Assembly (NCBI RefSeq): GCF_916700565.1
Contig: NZ_CAKAKO010000006.1
Span: 372,001 to 436,000 of the forward strand
Length of the DNA stretch: 64,000 nucleotides
Direction of reading: 5' to 3'
Source of the DNA: Xenophilus sp. Marseille-Q4582
Lineage (GTDB): Bacteria; Pseudomonadota; Gammaproteobacteria; Burkholderiales; Burkholderiaceae_C
Translations under genes and position numbers: made by a program
Notes under the pieces: generated by a model
What the model saw: the letters and a program-made list of their open reading frames with translations, nothing else
Told to the model about the DNA's origin: nothing
Databases searched by the model: none
Part shown: piece by piece, positions 14,653-23,151 of the stretch
Position numbering within the stretch: position 1 is the first letter of the stretch
How the letters are laid out: every line of letters starts with the position of its first letter

Positions 14653-14700
14653 TGGTAGGCGCGATTGGACTCGAACCAACGACCCCCACCATGTCAAGGT
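14653..14700. other. Inferred prophage attachment site (3' half of tRNA-Val)
   Basis: Tyrosine integrases that end beside a tRNA normally recombine within its anticodon-to-3' segment. The other copy should be outside the window on the left, so core length and exact crossover cannot be read here. Confidence 0.5.
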
Positions 14701-14729
14701 GGTGCTCTAACCAGCTGAGCTACGCGCCT
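14653..14729 (-). tRNA. tRNA-Val (anticodon GAC)
   Basis: The minus strand folds as a tRNA: acceptor AGGCGCG pairs with CGCGCCT, discriminator A, CCA encoded (complement of 14653-14655). The D arm is GCTCAGCTGGTTAGAGC, the anticodon stem CCACC/GGTGG holds loop TTGACAT with anticodon GAC, and the T arm includes GGTTCGAGTCC. Length is 77 nt with CCA. It reads Val codons GUC/GUU. The integrase gene ends next to its 3' end, so the prophage uses it as attachment site and restores its 3' part. Confidence 0.96.
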
Positions 14730-14748
14730 GCATTCATTCGAGACCGCA

Positions 14749-14757
14749 ATGATAGCA
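14749..14757 (-). promoter_or_regulatory. Likely extended -10 element of the tRNA-Val promoter
   Basis: On the minus strand TGCTATCAT ends about 19 bp upstream of the tRNA 5' end: TATCAT (complement of 14749-14754) is a five-of-six -10 match preceded by TGn. No convincing -35 is visible, fitting an extended -10 promoter. It lies between the end of relA and the tRNA. Confidence 0.45.
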
Positions 14758-14784
14758 GAGAAACGACGGCTCCCTGAAATTTGT

Positions 14785-16980
14785 TCAGCGCCTTCTCGCG
14801 GAACGCACGCCGGCCACGCCGGACACGGTGTCGAGCACCTGCGCCAGCCGCCCCGTGTGCCCCACTTCCACGGTGAAGGTCATCCAGGCCGTGCCTTTCA
14901 CGGACTGGGTCTGCACGCCGATCACGTTCATCTTCTCGCGCGCGAACACTTCGGAGATGTCGCGCAGCAGGCCCTGCCGGTCAGCCGCCTCCACGGCCAC
15001 CTCCACGGCGTACACCGCGTCGGCACCGTCCTTGGGACGCCCCCATTCCACCTCGATCACGCGTTCGCCCTCGCGCGCGGCCATCTGGCGGAAGTTGCTG
15101 CAATCCGCACGGTGGATGCTCACACCATGGCCGCGCGTGACGAAGCCGCGGATGGCGTCCGGCGGCGCAGGCCGGCAGCACTTGGCGAGCTGCGTCAAGA
15201 GCGACGACACGCCCACCACCAGCACCCCCCCGCGCGCCGCCGCGTCCTTGGACGGCTTGCGGATCAGCGGGGCTTCGTGGACCGGGCTCGGCGCTTCCTG
15301 CGGGCGCAGCAGGTTCTCGATGTTGCGCAGCGAGAACTCGTCCTTGCCCACCACTTCGAACAGGTGGTCCGCCGAGCGGAAGCCCAATTGGCCGGCCAGG
15401 TCCTCCAGCTTGATGGCCGTGCGGCCTTCGCGCTGCAGCAGCTTCTCGACCGCTTCGCGTCCGCGCGCGATCGTTTCGTGCGTGGCCTGCGCATTGAACC
15501 AGGCACGCACCTTCGCGCGTGCCCGATGGCTGGCCAGGTAGGCGAGGTCCGGGTTGAGCCAGTCGCGCGACGGTCCGCCTTCCTTGGCCGCGATGATCTC
15601 GATGGTCTGGCCGTTCTGCAGGGGCGTGTTCAGGGGCACCATGGCGCCGTCCACGCGCGCGCCGCGGCAGCGGTGCCCCAGCTGCGTGTGCACGGTGTAG
15701 GCAAAGTCCACGGGCGTGGCGTTCTGCGGCAGCTCGACGATGGCGGCATCGGGCGTGAGCACATAGATGCGGTCCTCGAACAGGCCCTGGCCCTGACGCG
15801 AATGCGAAAGGTCGCGCTCCCAGGCCAGCAGTTGGCGCAGCACGGCGATCTTCGCGTCGTATTCCCCGCCTGCCCACACGCCGGCATAGCCGCGCGTGCC
15901 GGCCTCCTTGTAGGCCCAGTGCGCCGCCACGCCATGCTCGGCATGGTCGTGCATCTCCTCGGTGCGGATCTGGATCTCGATGGGCCGCTCGGGCCGGCCG
16001 CTTTCCACGTCGCGCACCACGGTATGGAGCGACTGGTAGCCGTTGGCCTTGGGCCGCGCGATGTAGTCGTCGAACTCCTCCACGATGGGCAGGAAGTGCG
16101 AATGCACCCAGGCCAGCACCGCGTAGCAATCCTTCACGTCGGGCACGATCACGCGCAGCGCCAGGATGTCGAAGACCTGGCCGAAGTCCAGCGACTTGCC
16201 GCGCATCTTCTTGACGATGCTGTAGATGTTCTTGGGCCGGCCCTGCACGGTGGCATGGATGCCCTGCGCCTTGAGGTCGGACTCCAGCCGCGTGCGCAGA
16301 TGCGCCACGTAGTCCTCGCGCTCGATGCGCTTCTCATCGAGCAGGCGGGCGATGAGCTTGTAGGTCTCGGGCTCCAGGAAGCGGAAGGACAGGTCTTCCA
16401 GTTCCCACTTCACCTGCCAGATGCCCAGGCGGCTCGCGAGCGGCGCGAACACTTCCAGCGATTCGCGCGCCACACTCTCGATCACGGGCTGCTTGACCGC
16501 CGCCGCGTAGCGCAGCGTCTGCAGCCGCGACGCCAGCCGCAGCATCACCACGCGCAGATCGCGGGAGAAGGCCAGCAGCATGCGGCGCACGCTTTCCGTC
16601 TGGGCGCCCGCGCCCTCGCCCGAATGGGCGGCGCGGGTCTGCTTCTGGACCTGGATCAGCTTGGTGGTTTCCACCGCCAGCAGCGCGAAGTTCTGGCCGA
16701 AGGCCTTGGCGATCACCTCCTGCGGCCGGTTCAAGTGATGGCAGGCATAGACCAGGTAGCTGGCCGCCTGCATGGCCTCGGAGCCGCCCATGGCCGCGAC
16801 GATGCCCGCCACGGCATCGGCATGCGCCAGGGTGTTCTCGCCGCTGTCCAGCGTCTCGTCCGCGATCAATGGCACGGCGAAGGCACGCGCCTTCTCCAGC
16901 ATGCGGTCGGTCACGGGCGCGGACGCCGTCGCGACCGAGAGGGCGTGCGTGGCAGCTGCAGGTTCGGAAATCTCGGACAC
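14785..16980 (-). CDS. relA: RelA-type GTP pyrophosphokinase ((p)ppGpp synthetase)
   Basis: The 731-aa length and order fit long RSH proteins: degenerate HD region (about 30-200), synthetase (about 235-350; RPKNIYSIVKKM, KANGYQSLHTVV, EIQIRTEEMHDHAEHG), TGS (RIYVLTPDAAIVELPQNATP, about 405-465), then regulatory domains ending in ACT. The hydrolase HD pair is missing: YACHHLNRPQ stands where active enzymes have LLHDxxED, so this is RelA rather than bifunctional SpoT. It makes ppGpp from ATP and GTP/GDP when uncharged tRNA stalls ribosomes. Start is GTG 16980. It follows the hydrolase gene by 21 bp on the same strand. Confidence 0.93.
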   Translation of the reverse strand: MSEISEPAAATHALSVATASAPVTDRMLEKARAFAVPLIADETLDSGENTLAHADAVAGIVAAMGGSEAMQAASYLVYACHHLNRPQEVIAKAFGQNFALLAVETTKLIQVQKQTRAAHSGEGAGAQTESVRRMLLAFSRDLRVVMLRLASRLQTLRYAAAVKQPVIESVARESLEVFAPLASRLGIWQVKWELEDLSFRFLEPETYKLIARLLDEKRIEREDYVAHLRTRLESDLKAQGIHATVQGRPKNIYSIVKKMRGKSLDFGQVFDILALRVIVPDVKDCYAVLAWVHSHFLPIVEEFDDYIARPKANGYQSLHTVVRDVESGRPERPIEIQIRTEEMHDHAEHGVAAHWAYKEAGTRGYAGVWAGGEYDAKIAVLRQLLAWERDLSHSRQGQGLFEDRIYVLTPDAAIVELPQNATPVDFAYTVHTQLGHRCRGARVDGAMVPLNTPLQNGQTIEIIAAKEGGPSRDWLNPDLAYLASHRARAKVRAWFNAQATHETIARGREAVEKLLQREGRTAIKLEDLAGQLGFRSADHLFEVVGKDEFSLRNIENLLRPQEAPSPVHEAPLIRKPSKDAAARGGVLVVGVSSLLTQLAKCCRPAPPDAIRGFVTRGHGVSIHRADCSNFRQMAAREGERVIEVEWGRPKDGADAVYAVEVAVEAADRQGLLRDISEVFAREKMNVIGVQTQSVKGTAWMTFTVEVGHTGRLAQVLDTVSGVAGVRSARRR

Positions 16981-17001
16981 CGGTGATCGTTCTTCTTGTG
17001 T

Positions 17002-17949
17002 TCAGTTCAGGAGGAAGGCGCTCACGGCGTCCGACTGCGCGGGTGGCACGAAGGTGGGCGCATGGCCCACGCCTTCGAACTCGACGAGCCGGGCCCGGGG
17101 CCCGCGCTCGCGCATCGCCGCCGCCGTGGCTGCCGACAGAAGGTCGGATTCGGCGCCGCGAATCAGCAAGGTGGGGGCGGAGATGGCGTCGTACAAGGCC
17201 CAGGCCGCCTGTTCGGCCTGCACGATCGCTTCGGGCGTGAGGGCGTGCAGCGGCACGGCGAGCGCCGGGTCGTAGTGCAGGCGCACGCGCGTGTCGCCCG
17301 GTACCGGGGCCTGCCGCGTGCGGCCATCGGCCGAACGCGCCGAAGCCGGCACCACCATCGGCGCGCTGAGCGCCAGCCATTGCGCCGGGGTGTGCGGCCC
17401 GAACCCGGTGGAGAGGGTCCACATCGCCGCCGCCGCGGCTTCGAGGCTCTCGTAGACCGCGCCCTGCCCCACATAGGCCGAGATGCGCGCGATCGCCGCC
17501 GCCTGGATGGCCGGCCCCACATCGTTGAGCACCAGGCGCCGCACCGACACGGGCAGCGGCAGCTCGCGATGGCCGGCCAGCACCATGCCGATCAGCCCGC
17601 CCATGCTGGTGCCCACATGGTCCAGCTGCGCGATGGGGTGGCGCGCGTGAAGCTGCTGCAGCAGGGCCACCATGTCGCTCGCATACTGCGGCACCTGGTA
17701 GGCCATGGGATCGGCCAGCCAGTCGCTGCGCCCGCGGCCCACCACGTCGGGGCAGATCACGCGCAGCGGATGCGGCGCATCGGCCACCAGGCGCTGCGCC
17801 AGCACGTCGAAGTCGCGCCCCTGGCGCGTGAGCCCATGCACGCACAGCACGGCATGCGCCGCGTCGGGCGCGCCCCATTGCCAGAAAGCCATCCGGTGGC
17901 CGCCCGCCGCGTCCGGGCACTGCACGAAATCAAGCACGGGATCGGTCAT
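17002..17949 (-). CDS. Alpha/beta hydrolase
   Basis: A 315-aa cytoplasmic enzyme with the alpha/beta-hydrolase set: oxyanion HG in LCVHGLTRQG (about 39-48), nucleophile elbow GTSMGG, an acid in IRGAESDLL near the C-terminal third, and the His in GVGHAPTF close to the end. Substrate cannot be told; relatives are esterases, lactonases or C-C hydrolases. ATG at 17949 is taken as start, with an in-frame GTG at 17961 possible. It lies just upstream of relA and divergent from 3-hydroxybutyrate dehydrogenase. Confidence 0.85.
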   Translation of the reverse strand: MTDPVLDFVQCPDAAGGHRMAFWQWGAPDAAHAVLCVHGLTRQGRDFDVLAQRLVADAPHPLRVICPDVVGRGRSDWLADPMAYQVPQYASDMVALLQQLHARHPIAQLDHVGTSMGGLIGMVLAGHRELPLPVSVRRLVLNDVGPAIQAAAIARISAYVGQGAVYESLEAAAAAMWTLSTGFGPHTPAQWLALSAPMVVPASARSADGRTRQAPVPGDTRVRLHYDPALAVPLHALTPEAIVQAEQAAWALYDAISAPTLLIRGAESDLLSAATAAAMRERGPRARLVEFEGVGHAPTFVPPAQSDAVSAFLLN

Positions 17950-18015
17950 GGAAGACGGCACGCGGCTGCAGATAATGGTCCTGTCTCATCCTAATTGATT
18001 GGAACAAGGGTCATC

Positions 18016-18786
18016 ATGCTCAAAGGAAAAACGGCACTCGTCACCGGCTCCACCAGCGGGATCGGGCTGGGCATCGCCAAGGCGCTGGCGCAGCAGGGCG
18101 CCAACATCGTGCTCAACGGTTTCGGCGACGCGAAGGCCGCGCAGGCCGAAGTGGAGGCCCTGGGCGTGAAGACCGCGTACCACGGGGCCGACATGAGCAA
18201 GCCGGACCAGATCGAAGACCTGATGAAGACCGCCGCGCAGGCCTTCGGCCGGGTCGACGTGCTGGTCAACAACGCCGGCATCCAGCATGTGGCGCCGGTC
18301 GAGGACTTCCCGGTCGAGAAGTGGGACGCCATCATCGCCATCAACCTGACCAGCGCTTTCCACACCACGCGCCTGGCGCTGCCCGCCATGCGCGCGGCCA
18401 ACTGGGGCCGCATCATCAACATCGCCTCGGCGCATGGGCTCGTGGCGTCGGCCCAGAAGTCGGCCTACGTGGCGGCCAAACACGGCATCGTGGGCCTGAC
18501 CAAGGCGGTGGCGCTGGAAACGGCGACCACCGGCGTGACGGCCAATGCCATCTGCCCGGGCTGGGTGCTGACGCCGCTTGTGCAAAAGCAGATCGACGAC
18601 CGCGCCGCGCGCGAGGGCATCAGCCTGGCGCAGGCCAACAAGGAGCTGCTGGGCGAGAAGCAGCCCTCGCTGCAGTTCACCACCGTGGAACAGCTGGGCG
18701 GCCTGGCCGTGTTCCTGTGCTCGCCGGCGGCCGATCAGGTGCGCGGCGTGGCCTGGGCCATGGACGGCGGCTGGACGGCCCAGTAA
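18016..18786 (+). CDS. bdhA: 3-hydroxybutyrate dehydrogenase (SDR family)
   Basis: The 256-aa short-chain dehydrogenase has the NAD site TGSTSGIGLGIA (about 10-21), NNAG near 88-91, catalytic Ser in NIASAHG and YVAAK at about 153-157. The C-terminal GEKQPSLQFTTVEQLG block is typical of 3-hydroxybutyrate dehydrogenases. It oxidises (R)-3-hydroxybutyrate to acetoacetate with NAD, which serves use of polyhydroxybutyrate breakdown products. ATG at 18016 behind AAGGG is the start; an upstream TTG in frame is unlikely. It is divergent from the alpha/beta hydrolase. Confidence 0.9.
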   Translation: MLKGKTALVTGSTSGIGLGIAKALAQQGANIVLNGFGDAKAAQAEVEALGVKTAYHGADMSKPDQIEDLMKTAAQAFGRVDVLVNNAGIQHVAPVEDFPVEKWDAIIAINLTSAFHTTRLALPAMRAANWGRIINIASAHGLVASAQKSAYVAAKHGIVGLTKAVALETATTGVTANAICPGWVLTPLVQKQIDDRAAREGISLAQANKELLGEKQPSLQFTTVEQLGGLAVFLCSPAADQVRGVAWAMDGGWTAQ

Positions 18787-18909
18787 GCGCGCTGCCGGCC
18801 TGCCCTCTGTGCGGCCGGCAGACCGGCACGCGTCCTGGACGGGCCTGGACGGAATGCAGCCCGGCGACGCGCTTCAGGGCACCGCCGGGCCTCTCGAATC
18901 ACGAAGCGT

Positions 18910-19617
18910 TCAGCGCAACTGCACCGAGCCCGAGACGGTGACCACCACGGTGGTCTTGCCCGCTTCGACCGGCACCGGCGCATCCGCGGCGAAGGACTTG
19001 GCCTGCGCCGCCGCCATCATGCGCGGACGGCCGATGCTGTCCTGGCTGTCGCTGACCGACACCTCGCGCAGCGTGTAGTCGGCAAAGCCGAAGCCGCGTG
19101 CCAGCTCCTGCGCCTTCTGGCGGAAGCTGTCGATGGCCAGCTTCTGCGCTTCGGAGGCCGAGCGCTGGCGCTGCTCGCGGCTGAGATCGAAGCCCACGTG
19201 CTCCACGTTCAGCGTGGTGATGCGGCCCGCCGCCTGCGTGATGCGCGGGAAATCGCGCCCTTCCAGCACCAGCTCGGCGCGCCCCTGCCAGCCATTGATC
19301 TTGCCCTCGCGCGTGTAGCGCGGCGACAGGTTGAAGTTGCCCGTACGCACGTCCATCTGGCCGGCCTGCGCCTGCTTCTTGGCTTCCTGCAGCGCGGCGT
19401 CGAGCGCGCCCTTGAGCTGCGACTGCACCACGGCCGCATCGGCGCCATCGCGCGTCGCGACCAGCGTCATCTGCAGCAGGTCCTGCTGCACCTCCACACT
19501 CCCCTGCGCCGACAGCTGCAGCACGTTCTGCGGCACGGGGGCGGCCCCGTTCTGGGCCAGGGCCGAGCCCGCCACCACCATGGCGACACCGGCAACGATG
19601 AGCTTCAGAACATTCAA
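18910..19617 (-). CDS. SIMPL (DUF541) domain periplasmic protein
   Basis: The product opens with a Sec signal (NVLKLIVAGVAMVVAGSALAQ) and continues with a SIMPL domain: VLQLSAQGSVEVQQDLLQMT, then YTREGKINGWQGRAELVLEG and AQELARGFGFADYTLREVS. Such proteins are periplasmic, 230-240 aa long, as here (235). Function is unclear; some relate to oxidative-stress resistance. The only in-frame start near the signal peptide is TTG at 19617, preceded by GGGAGAG, while nearby ATGs are out of frame. It is convergent with bdhA. Confidence 0.83.
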   Translation of the reverse strand: MNVLKLIVAGVAMVVAGSALAQNGAAPVPQNVLQLSAQGSVEVQQDLLQMTLVATRDGADAAVVQSQLKGALDAALQEAKKQAQAGQMDVRTGNFNLSPRYTREGKINGWQGRAELVLEGRDFPRITQAAGRITTLNVEHVGFDLSREQRQRSASEAQKLAIDSFRQKAQELARGFGFADYTLREVSVSDSQDSIGRPRMMAAAQAKSFAADAPVPVEAGKTTVVVTVSGSVQLR

Positions 19618-19727
19618 TGCATCTCTCCCAAGAAAAAATGAAAACACCGGACTGTGCCCGCGCGGCACACCCATGTGCGCAGTCCGGCCGGCACAGGTCG
19701 GTCCGGATGGCGCAGGCCCGGCAGGAC

Positions 19728-20096
19728 CTAGCGGCCCCAGGGCAGGATATCGCGCCAGGACCAGCCGGTCTTCTGCGCCGTGGCGGCGGGCGGCGGCTCG
19801 GGCAGCGGCGCCGCGGTCGGCCGCTGCGCCCACTCCTGGCGCAGCTGTTCGCGCAGTTCGGCGCGTTCCGCGGGCGTCAGGCGCCGTCCGGCCAGGGCTT
19901 CATCCCGCTGGATCTGTTCCTGCTCGGCGGCCCGATGGAGCTTCACCGCCTCGCGCAGTTGCTCGCGCGTGGGCGGCGGCTGGCGCCGGGACGAGTCCTG
20001 ACCCAGCGCCTGCGCCGTGGCGGGCACGGCCAGGACGCCACTGACCACCAGGCAGGTGGTCCAGGCCAGAAAGGGGGATACGCAGCGCTTCGACAT
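19728..20096 (-). CDS. Small exported protein, Arg/Glu-rich (122 aa)
   Basis: A signal peptide (FLAWTTCLVVSGVLAVPATA, ending near residue 30) precedes a charged helical mature part with PPPTREQLREAVKLHRAAEQ and LTPAERAELREQLRQEW, then a Pro/Ala stretch and an aromatic C-terminus (GWSWRDILPWGR). Small proteins of this kind occur beside regulatory genes in Burkholderiales but have no assigned function. ATG 20096 is used; an upstream in-frame GTG at 20108 is possible. It is divergent from ompR, separated by 166 bp. Confidence 0.65.
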   Translation of the reverse strand: MSKRCVSPFLAWTTCLVVSGVLAVPATAQALGQDSSRRQPPPTREQLREAVKLHRAAEQEQIQRDEALAGRRLTPAERAELREQLRQEWAQRPTAAPLPEPPPAATAQKTGWSWRDILPWGR

Positions 20097-20262
20097 CACG
20101 GGCTGCACTGTGCCACCGCTTCATGTCGTTCCGTCTGTCCTTGAGCGAGCGAGAGCAAGTTCTGTAACTTAGTGTCAGACAACCGCTCTTTTGCAGAGTT
20201 TCGGCTTTCAACCGGTCCAGAATCTGTCGCTGTTACAAATTCCTGGCATCCGTGCTGACCCA

Positions 20263-20994
20263 ATGACACAAACACCTGCCCGCACCGACAAGATCGTGAT
20301 CGTCGATGACGACGCCCGCATCCGCGACCTGCTGCGCCGCTACCTGACCCAGGAAGGCTTCGAGGTGATCGTGGCCGAGGACGGCAAGGCGCTCAACCGC
20401 ATCCTGCTGCGCGACACGGTCGACCTGATCGTGCTGGACCTCATGATGCCCGGCGAGGACGGCCTGTCCATCTGCCGCCGGCTGCGCGCCGCCAACGACC
20501 GCACGCCCATCATCATGCTCACCGCCAAGGGCGAGGACGTGGACCGCATCGTGGGCCTGGAGGTCGGGGCCGACGACTACCTCGGCAAGCCCTTCAACCC
20601 GCGTGAACTGCTGGCGCGCGTGCATGCGGTGCTGCGCCGCCGTCCGCCGCAGGAGGCGCCCGGCGCCCCCTCCACCGAGAACGAGACGGTGAGCTTCGGC
20701 CCCTTCGAATTCGACCTCGGATCGCGCACGCTCAAGAAGGACGGCGAGGAGCTTTCGCTGACCACCGGCGAGTTCGCGATGCTCAAGGCGCTGGTGCGCC
20801 ACCCGCGCCAGCCGCTGTCGCGCGAAAAGCTCGCGCAGCTCGCCCGCGGCCGCGAATTCGAGCCCTTCGACCGCAGCCTGGACGTGCAGGTGTCGCGCCT
20901 GCGCAAGCTGATCGAATCCGACGCGGCGGCCCCGCGCTACATCCAGACGGTGTGGGGCGTGGGCTACGTCTTCGTACCGGACGGTACGGCCTGA
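20263..20994 (+). CDS. ompR: OmpR-family response regulator
   Basis: The 243-aa protein has a receiver domain (acidic DDD at about 14-16, phospho-acceptor Asp in VLDLMMPGEDG near 59, Thr in MLTAKGE, Lys in LGKPF) and a winged-helix effector from about 140 (EELSLTTGEFAMLKAL, RSLDVQVSRLRKLIE, GVGYVFVPDG). The sequence is closest in style to OmpR itself. It is phosphorylated by the adjacent histidine kinase, which starts 4 bp downstream, and would control envelope genes. ATG 20263 aligns with the usual OmpR N-terminus. Confidence 0.93.
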   Translation: MTQTPARTDKIVIVDDDARIRDLLRRYLTQEGFEVIVAEDGKALNRILLRDTVDLIVLDLMMPGEDGLSICRRLRAANDRTPIIMLTAKGEDVDRIVGLEVGADDYLGKPFNPRELLARVHAVLRRRPPQEAPGAPSTENETVSFGPFEFDLGSRTLKKDGEELSLTTGEFAMLKALVRHPRQPLSREKLAQLARGREFEPFDRSLDVQVSRLRKLIESDAAAPRYIQTVWGVGYVFVPDGTA

Positions 20995-20998
20995 GCGG

Positions 20999-22537
20999 GT
21001 GACTGCCACCGCCACACGGGACACGACGCAGCCCAGCCCGCTCGAGGAAGACGGCGGCTCGGTCACGCTCGCGAGCCCGCTGGAATCGGGCACCGGCGCG
21101 CACCGCCGCGGCTGGTGGTGGCCGCGCGTGGCCTTCAGCCTGTTCTGGCGCACTTTCTTCCTGCTGGCCCTGTTGCTGATGGTCTGCATCTTCGGATGGC
21201 TGCAGACCTTCCGCGCGTTCGAGGACGAGCCGCGCGCCGTGCAGACCGCGCACCAGATCGCCTCGCTGGTCAACCTGACCCGCGCGGCCTTGCTGTATTC
21301 GGACGCCATCACGCGCGTGTCGCTGATCAAGACGCTGGCCGACCAGGAAGGCGTGCGGATCCTGCCGCGCGAGCCGGGTGACCGCTTCGAGCCCTACACC
21401 AGCGGCACGCTGGACCGGCGCGTGACCGAAGAGCTGGTCGACCGGCTCGGCGAAGGCACGACCATCGCGAGCCAGGTCAATGACGAGCCAGGCCTGTGGA
21501 TCGGCTTCAACATCGACAGCGACAACTACTGGCTGCTGCTGGACCCGACGCGCTTCTCGCGCGTGGGCGGGCGCACCTGGCTGACCTGGCTGGTCACGGC
21601 CATCGTGCTGTCGATGGCCGGCTCGGCGTTGATCACGCGCTTCATCAACCGGCCGCTCAAGCAGCTGTCGCGTGCCACCACGCAGGTGCGCGAAGGCGAG
21701 TACGAGGCGCACCGGCTCGACGAGCATGCGCGCACCAACGAGATCCGCGCGGTGAACATCGGTTTCAACCGCATGGCGGACCAGCTGGCCAAGATCGAGC
21801 AGGACCGTGCCGTGATGCTGGCCGGCATCTCGCACGACCTGCGCACGCCGCTGGCCCGGCTGCGGCTGGAAACCGAGATGAGCGTGGCCGACGAGGACGC
21901 GCGCGCCCACATGGCGGCCGACATCCAGCAGTTGGACGCGATCATCGACAAGTTCCTGGACTATGCGCGGCCCGACCACGTGAAGCTCACGCCGGTGCGG
22001 CTGCGCGATGTGGTGAATTCCTGCGCCTATGCCGTGCAGGACCATGACGACGTTGTCATCACGGTGGACATGCCCGACTCGGTGGCCGTGCAGGCCGACG
22101 AGGTGGAACTGACGCGCGTGATCTCGAACCTGCTGGAGAACGCGCGCCGCTACGGCCGCACGCCCGGCACCGATCAGGCCGAGCTGATGATCCATGCCCA
22201 TGCGCACGGCGACGCGGTGCTGATCAAAGTGCGCGACCATGGCCCGGGCGTGGCGCCGGCCACGCTGGCCCAGCTCACCAAGCCCTTCTTCCGCGGCGAC
22301 GTGGCGCGCACCTCGGCGGCCGGCGCCGGACTGGGCCTGTCCATCGTGGCCAAGAACGTGGAGCGCATGGGCGGCACCTTCGCGCTGACCAGCACGCCGG
22401 GGCGCGGCTTCGCGGCCCACATCCGGCTGCAGCGCGCGGCCGACATGCCGCTCGAGGCCAGCGAGTCGCAGCCGCAGCCGCTGGCAGCCGCCGGCCCCGG
22501 CGCGGAGCCGGCGGACGGCGAGCCCTCGCACGCCTGA
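20999..22537 (+). CDS. envZ: EnvZ-type sensor histidine kinase
   Basis: The 512-aa inner-membrane kinase has TM1 near 47-65 (LFWRTFFLLALLLMVCIFGW), a periplasmic domain, TM2 near 198-216, a HAMP segment, and the phosphorylated His in MLAGISHDLRTPLARLR (about 271-287). The ATP-binding domain has an N box (NLLENARRYG), DHGPGV, and GAGLGLSIVAKNVERMGG. The start is GTG 20999, 4 bp after ompR, so the two are co-translated. The N-terminal 40 residues and the C-terminal tail are longer than in E. coli EnvZ. Confidence 0.92.
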   Translation: MTATATRDTTQPSPLEEDGGSVTLASPLESGTGAHRRGWWWPRVAFSLFWRTFFLLALLLMVCIFGWLQTFRAFEDEPRAVQTAHQIASLVNLTRAALLYSDAITRVSLIKTLADQEGVRILPREPGDRFEPYTSGTLDRRVTEELVDRLGEGTTIASQVNDEPGLWIGFNIDSDNYWLLLDPTRFSRVGGRTWLTWLVTAIVLSMAGSALITRFINRPLKQLSRATTQVREGEYEAHRLDEHARTNEIRAVNIGFNRMADQLAKIEQDRAVMLAGISHDLRTPLARLRLETEMSVADEDARAHMAADIQQLDAIIDKFLDYARPDHVKLTPVRLRDVVNSCAYAVQDHDDVVITVDMPDSVAVQADEVELTRVISNLLENARRYGRTPGTDQAELMIHAHAHGDAVLIKVRDHGPGVAPATLAQLTKPFFRGDVARTSAAGAGLGLSIVAKNVERMGGTFALTSTPGRGFAAHIRLQRAADMPLEASESQPQPLAAAGPGAEPADGEPSHA

Positions 22538-22631
22538 AAGCCGCAGCGCCTGCACGCAGGAATGCCTGCAGGCGGATGTCCGCTGCCGCGCGCACCGGCG
22601 CGGCGCACTTCATCCCCGTGCGGCCGTGCGC

Positions 22632-23144
22632 TCAGCGGTGCAGCAGGGCGATGGCGCGCGCTTGCATCGCCCGGCCCTCGCCCACCGGGCCCAGCTTCTC
22701 GGCCGTCTTGGCCTTGACGTTGACCTGCGCCACGGGCAGGTCCAGCGCCTGCGCGATGCGCGCGCACATGGCCGGAATGTGCGGCGCCAGCTTGGGCGCC
22801 TGCGCGATCACCGTGCTGTCCACATTGCCGATCTGCCACCCCTGGGCGCGCACGCGGCGCGCCGCCTCGGCCAGCAGCACGGTGGAATCGGCGCCGCGGA
22901 ACTGCGGATCGGTGTCGGGAAAGTGGCGGCCGATGTCCCCCAGCCCCGCCGCGCCCAGCAGCGCGTCGGTGATCGCGTGCAGCAGCACGTCCGCGTCCGA
23001 ATGGCCGAGCAGGCCCACGGTGTGCGGAACCTCGACCCCGCCGAGGATCAGCTTGCGGCCGGCGGCCAGTTGGTGAACGTCCCAGCCCTCCCCGACGCGG
23101 ATGGCAAAGGAAGGCGAGGAAGAGGTGTGGGAAGCAGTGGCCAT
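22632..23144 (-). CDS. ispF: 2-C-methyl-D-erythritol 2,4-cyclodiphosphate synthase
   Basis: The product has all IspF marks: metal ligands in GEGWDVHQL (about 18-26), [31 protein letters not shown], and the C-terminal [11 protein letters not shown]. The 170-aa length is normal with a 13-residue Ser/Thr-rich N-terminal addition. It forms MEcPP in the non-mevalonate isoprenoid pathway. It starts 7 bp after ispD ends and is co-transcribed with it. Confidence 0.96.
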   Translation of the reverse strand: MATASHTSSSPSFAIRVGEGWDVHQLAAGRKLILGGVEVPHTVGLLGHSDADVLLHAITDALLGAAGLGDIGRHFPDTDPQFRGADSTVLLAEAARRVRAQGWQIGNVDSTVIAQAPKLAPHIPAMCARIAQALDLPVAQVNVKAKTAEKLGPVGEGRAMQARAIALLHR

Positions 23145-23151
23145 GGCGAAG

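Noticed and set aside
14785-16980. Assignment of the RSH protein as bifunctional SpoT
   Set aside because: The hydrolase HD residues are replaced (YACHHLNRPQ), which fits RelA and not an active hydrolase.
14749-16986. Open frame of 745 codons on the plus strand across relA
   Set aside because: It mirrors the relA coding strand; His/Arg/Gly-rich product without domains, as expected for antisense frames in G+C-rich genes.
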